Part shown: positions 1 to 5,270 of the stretch, one piece after another
Position numbering within the stretch: the first letter of the stretch is position 1
How the letters are laid out: every line of letters starts with the position of its first letter
DNA from: JBEIUO01 sp964549785
GTDB lineage: Bacteria; Planctomycetota; Phycisphaerae; Phycisphaerales; UBA1924
NCBI GenBank assembly: GCA_964549785.1
Contig: CAZJXA010000094.1
Location: 1-11,421, forward strand
Reading direction: 5' to 3'
Length of the DNA stretch: 11,421 nucleotides
The notes under the pieces: generated by a model
What the model was told of the DNA's origin: nothing
Database searches by the model: none
What the model saw: only the letters and a program-made list of their open reading frames with translations
Translations under genes and position numbers: made by a program

Positions 1-1
1 G

Positions 2-244
2 GGTGGAGGAGGCTCGATGCACGCCCCGCCTCCGCTGCCTGCGGCCGCCATGTTCTTCATCGCAGTCAACAACCAGCAGACGGGTCCGTTTGATTCCGCT
101 GCCTTGTCGGAGCAATCAAGGAACGGACGGTTGACGCGCGACACGCTGGTCTGGAAAGCGGGGATGGCTCAGTGGAGCAAGGCCGGCGAGGTCCCGGAAC
201 TGAACAGCGTTCTTGGGAGCGAGCCGCCGCCCCTGCCGAGATAA
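2..244 (+). CDS. C-terminal end of a GYF_2-domain protein, probably SPFH/YdjI-type (5' end outside window)
   Basis: The frame is open from base 2 to a TAA at 242-244, so this is read as the tail of a gene that starts upstream. The visible product begins with a Gly-rich, then Pro-rich linker (GGGGS, then PPPLP). A GYF_2 domain follows, with the family's 'QQTGPF', a 'G-x-L-T-R-D-T-L-V-W-K' strand and the 'GMAQW' turn, and the chain ends in 'PPPLPR'. Known family behaviour: this small domain often sits at the C-terminus of planctomycete and proteobacterial SPFH-domain (YdjI-like) membrane-associated proteins, after a zinc ribbon and a Pro-rich linker, and is thought to bind proline-rich peptides. 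The SPFH identity is inferred only from this tail. ATG codons at 17 and 50 could start a standalone GYF protein, but the linker upstream argues for a longer one. Confidence 0.72.
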   Translation, partial: GGGGSMHAPPPLPAAAMFFIAVNNQQTGPFDSAALSEQSRNGRLTRDTLVWKAGMAQWSKAGEVPELNSVLGSEPPPLPR

Positions 245-335
245 TCACAGTTCACCCCGGCAGCCTCAGTGGTTCGCATCGTTGAAGAGTGTTCCCGTTG
301 GACCCGTTGACGCTGTGCCGGAAGGAACACCCGCG

Positions 336-1074
336 CTAGTCCGCGCGTTCGGCCTCGTAGCGGTCGAGGCGCTCGCGCATCTCCGGGATGAAGGCCTGGG
401 ATGCGCTATCGGCGGGGACGAGCGAGATGGCTTCGCGCTGGGCCGCAACGGCCGAGCCCAGAGAGCCGGTGCGGGCGAGCGCCAGTGCCGCGGTGTCGAA
501 GATACTGCCATACATCGCGGCCGCCGCTCCGGCGTTCCGCATCGCACCCGCGAGAAGCCAATGTCGCGACCGAACCGGCGTCGCGCAGGGACGCGGGCTC
601 CACGGTGAGCAGAATCCATGCGCAACCGTTCAGGTCGGCCGCGGTTGCGTCTTGACGGGCCGCGATCGCCCGCATCGTGTTGAGCATCTCCATCACGCGC
701 TGGCTTGACGCGGAGGGCCAGCCGGCGGCCTCGTACAACCCCATCAGGTTCAGCCCGGACGTCGTCGTCGTCGAATGGGATTTGCCGAGCACCACCCGGG
801 CACGCTCCCAAGCGGCTTGAAAGAACGCCGCGGCGTCGGGATCGCCTTTGCGAGAAAGAACCAGGCCAACGTTGCTGTGCGCCGCGATGGTGTCGGGGTG
901 GTCGCTTCCCAAGGTGCGGAGGCGGTTTCCAAGAACCTGACGGGTTCGGGTCTCGGCTTCGTCCGACCGATCGGTGTCGCCGAGGAAGAGCGCAAGGCAC
1001 TGCATGGTGAGGAGCGTTCCGGGATGGTCAACGCCGTGGGCCGTCTTCCAACGCCGTTCGGCGTGCCGGAGGGT
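336..1074 (-). pseudogene. Broken TPR-repeat protein gene (C-terminal part, frameshifted)
   Basis: Read from 1074 down, one frame gives kinesin-light-chain-type TPR units with the signatures 'HGVDHPGTLLTMQCLALFLG' and 'LGSDHPDTIAAHSNVGLVL', then 'WILLTVEPASLRDAG'. After about base 550 that frame loses sense, and the neighbouring frame (stop TAG at 336-338) carries the expected ending: 'FDTAALALARTGSLGSAV', 'QREAISLVP' and a final helix 'MRERLDRYEAERAD'. A single-base indel at about 545-557 joins the two. At the upstream edge there is an in-frame TGA (1075-1077), and no TPR, kinase domain or plausible start is visible before it. Such C-termini normally belong to long TPR proteins or Ser/Thr kinase-TPR fusions of planctomycetes that mediate protein-protein contacts. 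The copy looks like a decayed 3' remnant, though a sequencing error at the frameshift cannot be excluded. Confidence 0.65.
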
Positions 1075-1366
1075 TCAACGGACCCCAGCGTCGTTAGTTC
1101 CGACCGGGACGAGGATGGAGGTTCAGCGGCCATTTGGAATTCCCGGGCGACGGCGATCAGGGGAACACCCGCACTTTGCGCCAGCGAGGCTCATTCTAAA
1201 CGCGAAACACCGGGTTGAACGCTTTAGGCACACGGCGTGCACACCCCCAAATCCCGGCATGAAACGGTTCACATCGGCGGTTCAGGCGTTGCTCGGTCCG
1301 GTGGCGCACTCTCTAGATGTATTCAGCGGCTCCAACGACTTTCACCTCTCATAAAGGAATTATTCC
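1075..1366. other. Non-coding stretch between the TPR remnant and the disordered-protein gene
   Basis: No ORF here looks like a real protein in any frame. The minus-strand frame upstream of the TPR remnant (to about 1200) has codons without TPR periodicity and may be further decayed sequence of the same gene. The last part must hold the promoter of the gene starting at 1367, but I find no convincing -35/-10 pair. A TAGATG at 1314-1319 is the best -10-like match, and it lacks a good partner. Confidence 0.45.
1353..1358 (+). promoter_or_regulatory. Ribosome binding site of the 1367 gene
   Basis: AAAGGA lies 8 nt before the ATG at 1367, close to ideal spacing. It is one of only two clear Shine-Dalgarno matches in the window, which suggests efficient translation of this gene. 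Confidence 0.7.
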
Positions 1367-1747
1367 ATGGCAAACGACAATCAGAAGACTCCGACGACGG
1401 AGAACTTGAACGCGAACAAGACGCAGCCCGGCACCCAGGCCAACCGGCAGAGCCAGGACGAAGACACCGACATCGACGGCGAAACCAATTCGACGAGCAA
1501 GTCCTCCGGCAAAAACGACTCGCAGCAGCCGATGCGCAACGAAGGCCCGGCTTCAACCTCGGGCGGTCGAACCTCTCAGGGCGGCCCATCCAGCAGCGGG
1601 GAAGGCAGCCGGGGCAGCTCGATGCAGGGCGAGAAGCAGGACGCGAAGGGTGCACCCCAGGGCGCGAATCAGGGGGGCGCTCCGCGCGGCGGCAGCCGTG
1701 TTGAACCGTCGCATCAGCAGGACGCCGCTAAGAAAGACAAGCGTTAA
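1367..1747 (+). CDS. Hydrophilic, probably disordered protein (hydrophilin-like), function unknown
   Basis: This 126-residue protein is built almost only from polar and small residues. By count it has about 14% Gly and many Ser, Gln, Asn, Lys and Asp. It has no Cys, Trp, Tyr or Phe and at most one or two Ile, Leu or Val. There is no signal peptide, membrane segment or recognisable domain. An acidic stretch (DEDTDID, about residues 31-37) is followed by Ser/Gly/Gln-rich sequence and a basic end (KKDKR). This composition fits the hydrophilin idea (more than 6% Gly, strongly hydrophilic), a class linked in other bacteria to osmotic or drying stress; that role is inference from composition only. 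The start is supported by the RBS at 1353-1358, and a strong terminator follows 45 bp after the stop, so the gene looks monocistronic and actively expressed. Confidence 0.72.
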   Translation: MANDNQKTPTTENLNANKTQPGTQANRQSQDEDTDIDGETNSTSKSSGKNDSQQPMRNEGPASTSGGRTSQGGPSSSGEGSRGSSMQGEKQDAKGAPQGANQGGAPRGGSRVEPSHQQDAAKKDKR

Positions 1748-1792
1748 TAGACGCTGATCTCGTCGGCTGCAACTAACTGGACGAAAGATAAT

Positions 1793-1842
1793 CCACAAAC
1801 CTGCCCGCAGCGCCCATGCTGCGGACGGGTTTGTGGTCTTTT
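1793..1842 (+). terminator. Rho-independent terminator after the disordered-protein gene
   Basis: Two 19-nt arms (1793-1811 and 1818-1836) pair along their whole length with only G-U wobbles at two places, around a 6-nt loop (GCCCAT). TCTTTT follows. It lies 45 bp past the stop codon of the upstream gene. The opposite side has an A-rich stretch, so weak activity in the reverse direction is possible. Confidence 0.9.
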
Positions 1843-1929
1843 GGTTCAAAGTTTTTTCCGCATGCGGCTTCGGGTCTGGCTTTCGTTGGCACGGTCGATC
1901 CTTCGGGTCGTCGTCTCTACGATCGCTCC

Positions 1930-2220
1930 GTGAACCCGGACGATCACGTCTGCCTGTGCTTTCACGTATCGCTGCGCAAGATTCGTTCGTACCTGGCGCG
2001 GGAGAACCCGCCGGTGGCGTCCCTTATTTCGGAATGCCTCTCGGCCGGAACAGGGTGCATGTGGTGCGTGCCGTTTCTCAAACACCTGCACGGACAACAC
2101 CGGAAGGGCGAGACGCCCGACCTGAACGTGTCACCCGAGCAATACATCCGGGATCGCGAGGGCTTTCGCGAAAGCGGTAAGCGGCCGGAGGGCGGGGGTA
2201 CGGATCTCAAAAGGTCGTGA
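1930..2220 (+). CDS. Small BFD-like [2Fe-2S]-binding protein
   Basis: The 96-residue product holds one BFD-type iron-sulfur domain. It has a Cys-x-Cys pair near the start (C8, C10 in 'HVCLCFHVSLRKIRSYL') and a Cys-x2-Cys pair (C43, C46 in 'GTGCMWCVPFLKHLH'), the four ligands expected for a [2Fe-2S] cluster. The domain is related to bacterioferritin-associated ferredoxin and to the C-terminal domains of NirB and NifU. The rest is a charged tail (about residues 55-96) without a recognised fold. I chose the GTG at 1930 because the conserved part begins right after it ('NPDDHVCLC'). The longer in-frame ATG at 1816 lies inside the terminator hairpin loop. Stand-alone proteins of this type may move electrons or help iron release or cluster delivery; the partner is not visible here. 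No strong RBS is seen. Confidence 0.8.
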   Translation: MNPDDHVCLCFHVSLRKIRSYLARENPPVASLISECLSAGTGCMWCVPFLKHLHGQHRKGETPDLNVSPEQYIRDREGFRESGKRPEGGGTDLKRS

Positions 2221-2382
2221 CGCTACGGGGATGGGAGAGGTCTTACGGGGGGGCTCCCGCGCGCGGTCGTCATGGCCTTCGACCGCAACGCTGCCTCTCT
2301 CGGAGATCCGAGTCCTGCAACCTTGACACCCCGCCCCGGTATGCTTGCCGGGCCATCCAAACCTCCACGGGGTGCCGTTCGC

Positions 2383-3261
2383 ATGAATTTCGACGCTGGT
2401 TCACGACGCTGGAATGCGTTCACGCTCATTGAGTTGCTCGTGGTGATCGCCATCATCTCGATTCTTGCCGGGCTGCTCCTGCCCGCGCTCGGGGCGGCCC
2501 GCCACACCGCCCGCTCCGCCGTCGGGCTTGCGAACCTGCGCTCGGTCGGCATCATGCTGCAGACCTACACCATGGAGAATCACGACGCCTTCCTGAACCC
2601 CTTCCGACCCGCGTGGCCTCAGGACATGCCTGGCGGACAAGCTCAGTGGACCGACGCCGTGTCGGTCAGCGACGCCGAGGTTCGCTGGGACTTCAGTTCG
2701 ACCTGCACCCGTACCCAACTCGATGGTTTTTCCGCCGTTTGGTACTCCTATCTCTCGGAGTACCGGGGCAGCCCACGCTCCGACCCCGTTCAATATTCGC
2801 CCGCCGACACCGAGTTGCTCGCCAACTCACGCGATGCCACCGGGGCCGGGGCCCCGCCGGAAAATCAGCTCTTCGGCAGCTCGTTCCTGTATTCCGCCAC
2901 CCTGTGGTCCAACCCGGCCCGCTTTCCGGGCACCAACGAGGACATGGGGCCGGACCTGATCAGAACCAACACCGTCGCCGATGTCGCCTATCCGTCCGCC
3001 AAAGTGCTGCTTTGGGACCGGGCCGAGTTCCGGCACAAAGGGCCGGACTTTGCCTGGACCGACCTCCGGGCCAAGGTGAACACCCACCTCGCGGATCTCA
3101 GCATCGTCGCCGTTGAAATCCGCGACGTTCTGATTGAGCCCGAGGCCGGCAGCCGCACCGTGGACGTACGCCCGAGTTACACTGGGTGCCCACCCACCGC
3201 CTTGCTTCCGTTCCAATCCACACTGGGCGGGGTTCGGGGGCGAGACCTTCCCCGGGAGTAA
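2383..3261 (+). CDS. Prepilin-type N-terminal cleavage/methylation domain protein (pseudopilin-like)
   Basis: Residues 10-37 carry a textbook type IV prepilin signal, 'NAFTLIELLVVIAIISILAG'. Prepilin peptidase would cut between A12 and F13, leaving Phe at +1 and Glu at +5 in front of a hydrophobic helix that goes on to 'LLLPALGAAR'. The remaining 250 residues would form a globular domain outside the inner membrane. The family is heavily expanded in planctomycetes and is often annotated as a type II secretion protein G-like or DUF1559-like protein. The C-terminal 'VNTHLADLSIVAVEI' resembles the family's usual 'N-x-x-F-A/V-D-G' ending but lacks the Gly. The start at 2383 places the signal at the N-terminus; an upstream in-frame ATG at 2272 would put an unlikely 37-residue extension before it. 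No secretion genes are adjacent, so it may use machinery encoded elsewhere. Confidence 0.85.
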   Translation: MNFDAGSRRWNAFTLIELLVVIAIISILAGLLLPALGAARHTARSAVGLANLRSVGIMLQTYTMENHDAFLNPFRPAWPQDMPGGQAQWTDAVSVSDAEVRWDFSSTCTRTQLDGFSAVWYSYLSEYRGSPRSDPVQYSPADTELLANSRDATGAGAPPENQLFGSSFLYSATLWSNPARFPGTNEDMGPDLIRTNTVADVAYPSAKVLLWDRAEFRHKGPDFAWTDLRAKVNTHLADLSIVAVEIRDVLIEPEAGSRTVDVRPSYTGCPPTALLPFQSTLGGVRGRDLPRE

Positions 3262-3299
3262 GTGGCGTTGGTGGCCGCGTCCCCGCCGATAGACTAGCC

Positions 3300-3800
3300 A
3301 TGAGCCGCGTAGCCGCCGGAATCCGAAGAGTCGCCGACTGGTGGGAGGCTGCCGCCGAAAAATGGCAGTCGCGCCGCTACCGGGTCGTCTCACCCACGGC
3401 AGCGCTGGGCGAACGCGCGGCGGACGTCCGGGATAAAACCGTCGAAGCCGCGAAGCGGGTCGGGAAGTCCATCCATGACCATGGCCGTGAAGCGTTGGGC
3501 GAATCCAGGCCCGTCAGCATCCCGTGGGTCGCGCTCGTCGTCATCGGCGTGGCAACGTTCGCCGCGGGGTATGGGATTGCCAAGGTGACCGAGGGTGATC
3601 CCATGTCGCGCGAAGATCGCGCCTTGCTTCACCAGATCGCAGGGTATTCGGCCATCGATCGGACCCAACAAGCGACGTATGGCCCCAACCCCATGAAGCC
3701 GGTCGATATGGCGACCCGTCCGGTCGTCGAACCCACCAAGCCCGCGCCGGCCACACCCCTCGTGCCGCGGCGGACCGGCCTTCGCAAAGAACCCGGATAG
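3300..3800 (+). CDS. Single-pass membrane protein of unknown function
   Basis: I do not recognise this 166-residue protein. Residues 1-70 are basic and Ala/Glu-rich and probably helical ('ERAADVRDKTVEAAKRVGKS'). One clear transmembrane segment follows at about 74-93 (from 'IPWVALVVIGVATFAAGYGI'). The remaining 70 residues are polar and end in a Pro-rich stretch (about 140-155). The charged helix followed by a single membrane span is reminiscent of DUF883/ElaB-YqjD-like proteins, but the order and the long Pro-rich tail differ, so I do not assign it. The ATG at 3300 sits 38 bp after the prepilin stop in the same direction, so cotranscription is possible. No RBS is evident. Confidence 0.62.
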   Translation: MSRVAAGIRRVADWWEAAAEKWQSRRYRVVSPTAALGERAADVRDKTVEAAKRVGKSIHDHGREALGESRPVSIPWVALVVIGVATFAAGYGIAKVTEGDPMSREDRALLHQIAGYSAIDRTQQATYGPNPMKPVDMATRPVVEPTKPAPATPLVPRRTGLRKEPG

Positions 3801-3984
3801 TGGCATCAGTTGGCTCCGACAGAGACTGAACGCGGGCGGACCAATCGCACGGACGCTCACCTCCGATACGCAAACTCGCCGATAATTCCCATCGATGGAC
3901 CGGCCACTTCAACCCCACGGCAACCACCGGCCACACCCCTTCGACGCGACGGCGACTCAACCGCCCGTCCCGACCCGCGACGCC

Positions 3985-4158
3985 ATGCCATCGATCCAAG
4001 TCTGGTTTGAGTGTTCCTCCAAGTATCTCCGGGTTTTCCGCTCACCCCGGTCCAAAGGCTACCTCGCCCGCTGTCCCGCCTGCGGAAAATCCATGCCGTT
4101 TGTCGTAGGCGAAGGAGGAACCCCAGAACGTCAGTTTCGCGTGAGTTGTCAACGCTGA
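3985..4158 (+). CDS. 57-residue four-cysteine (zinc-ribbon-like) protein
   Basis: The product has four cysteines: C10 ('WFECSSKYLRVF'), C30 and C33 in 'ARCPACGKSMPF', and C55 near the end ('RVSCQR'). The CPxCG knuckle with two outlying Cys suggests a single zinc-binding site. An alternating strand pattern ('IQVWFEC', 'FRVSC') would fit a compact ribbon. There is no membrane segment or signal peptide. I chose the ATG at 3985 because the 30 codons before it in the same frame (from 3895) encode low-complexity Pro/His/Thr sequence with no structure. It could be a small regulatory or protein-interaction module. I cannot name a family, and the adjacent gene lpxI has its own promoter. Confidence 0.62.
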   Translation: MPSIQVWFECSSKYLRVFRSPRSKGYLARCPACGKSMPFVVGEGGTPERQFRVSCQR

Positions 4159-4192
4159 GCAAACCGGCGTTTCACCGATCCGGCCCCCCAAG

Positions 4193-4221
4193 TTGAAGGT
4201 TCGTCCCGGTTACGTTACACT
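4193..4221 (+). promoter_or_regulatory. Predicted sigma70-like promoter for lpxI
   Basis: TTGAAG (4193-4198) and TACACT (4216-4221) are separated by exactly 17 bp, each matching four or more consensus positions. Transcription would begin near 4228, leaving a 5' leader of about 110 nt before the ATG at 4340. Confidence 0.5.
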
Positions 4222-4339
4222 CCCATCCCGGTCGGACCTTAGAAACGACCTCTCCCGACTCCTCCAACCCGCTGCCGAAAGAAGCATTTCGGCCGGATCA
4301 TCGAGTGACCCCACGAAACCGCCTGTCTCGCCTTTCTTG

Positions 4340-5242
4340 ATGACCGCATTCTCATATCAGCCCCTTGCTTCGCCCCCGGCCGCACCGACCCCCATCGGGT
4401 TGATCGCCGGCGGGGGACGCCTCCCGATCGTGATCGCCCGCAGCCTCCTGCAAGCCGGCTACCCGGTTCACGGTTTAGGGCTTGCGGACCAATATGAGCC
4501 GGAGCTCCCGACGCTCTGCACGACTTTTCGAGAAGTCGGTTTGCTGCGCATCGGTTCGTGGTCGCGGGCCTTCTCCCGACTCTCGGTTCGCCATGCGATC
4601 ATGGTCGGCAAGGTCGACAAAGCCAAGATCATGCACGACCCGTGGCGGCTCTTCCGGCACCTGCCGGATGCCCGTGCTATGTTTATGTGGTACCGGCATT
4701 TGCGGCATGACCGCCGGTCCGCTGCGTTGCTCGCGGCGGTCGCCGACGAACTGGGCCGCTGTGGGGTCTCGCTGTTGGATTCCACGTCACCCATCCCGCA
4801 AGAAATGGCGACGCCGGGCGTCATGACCCAGCGGCAGCCCACGCCCCTGCAACGCACCGATATCGAATTCGCGTGGCCGCTGCTCGCCCAAACACTCCGG
4901 CTGGACATCGGGCAGGCGGTGGCGGTTCGAGAGCGTGACATTATCGCTGTCGAGGCAGTTGAGGGCACCGACCGCATGATCGAACGGGCGGGCTCGCTCT
5001 GCCGCACCAAGGGGTGGACGCTCTGCAAAGGTGCCCGGGCCGGCCACGATCGCCGGGCCGACGTTCCCACGGTGGGGACGGGCACCCTGAGAAACTTGGC
5101 AGCCAGCGGGGCTTCGTGCTTGGCCTTGGCCGCGGGTGATGTCATCATGCTCGACAAGGCCGAGATGATCCGCCTGGCCGATCAACTCGGGATCGCGGTC
5201 GTCGGCGTCTCGCCCGAGGGTGGGTTGACCGCGCTGGTGTGA
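4340..5242 (+). CDS. lpxI: UDP-2,3-diacylglucosamine pyrophosphatase LpxI
   Basis: LpxI (formerly DUF1009) hydrolyses UDP-2,3-diacylglucosamine to lipid X and UMP, the fourth step of lipid A synthesis at the cytoplasmic face of the inner membrane. It replaces LpxH in many non-gammaproteobacteria. The N-terminal domain opens with 'IGLIAGGGRLPIVIA' and continues through 'HAIMVGKVDKAKI'. The C-terminal domain has 'VEAVEGTDRMIERAG' and the 'RRADVPTVGTGTLRNL' block, then 'VIMLDKAEMIRLAD'. At 300 residues it is close to the roughly 280 of the Caulobacter enzyme. I chose the ATG at 4340 because it leaves only 17 residues before the conserved core, and the longer reading from TTG 4193 begins inside the promoter. 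Its presence implies a lipid A-bearing Gram-negative envelope. The other lpx genes are not in the window. Confidence 0.92.
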   Translation: MTAFSYQPLASPPAAPTPIGLIAGGGRLPIVIARSLLQAGYPVHGLGLADQYEPELPTLCTTFREVGLLRIGSWSRAFSRLSVRHAIMVGKVDKAKIMHDPWRLFRHLPDARAMFMWYRHLRHDRRSAALLAAVADELGRCGVSLLDSTSPIPQEMATPGVMTQRQPTPLQRTDIEFAWPLLAQTLRLDIGQAVAVRERDIIAVEAVEGTDRMIERAGSLCRTKGWTLCKGARAGHDRRADVPTVGTGTLRNLAASGASCLALAAGDVIMLDKAEMIRLADQLGIAVVGVSPEGGLTALV

Positions 5243-5270
5243 ACCAGGCCGCGACCGGCACCCCCCGCGT

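Noticed and set aside
289..330. Inverted repeat GTGTTCC / GGAACAC
   Set aside because: The 7-bp stem has a 28-nt loop and no T-run, which is too weak to call a terminator or operator.
266..1000. A 244-codon minus-strand ORF over the TPR remnant
   Set aside because: The translation is Arg/Pro/Ser-rich without TPR features. The adjacent frames carry the real, broken TPR sequence.
1816..1929. ATG at 1816 as start of the BFD-like protein
   Set aside because: It lies in the loop and right arm of the terminator hairpin, and the 38 added residues show no conservation-like pattern.
2323..2345. TTGACA (2323) with TATGCT (2340) as a promoter for the prepilin gene
   Set aside because: The boxes are only 11 bp apart, too close for a sigma70 promoter. 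The TTGACA may still pair with an unrecognised -10.
3889..3898. Perfect 10-bp palindrome CCATCGATGG
   Set aside because: There is no second copy or nearby promoter pair. A single short palindrome is expected by chance.
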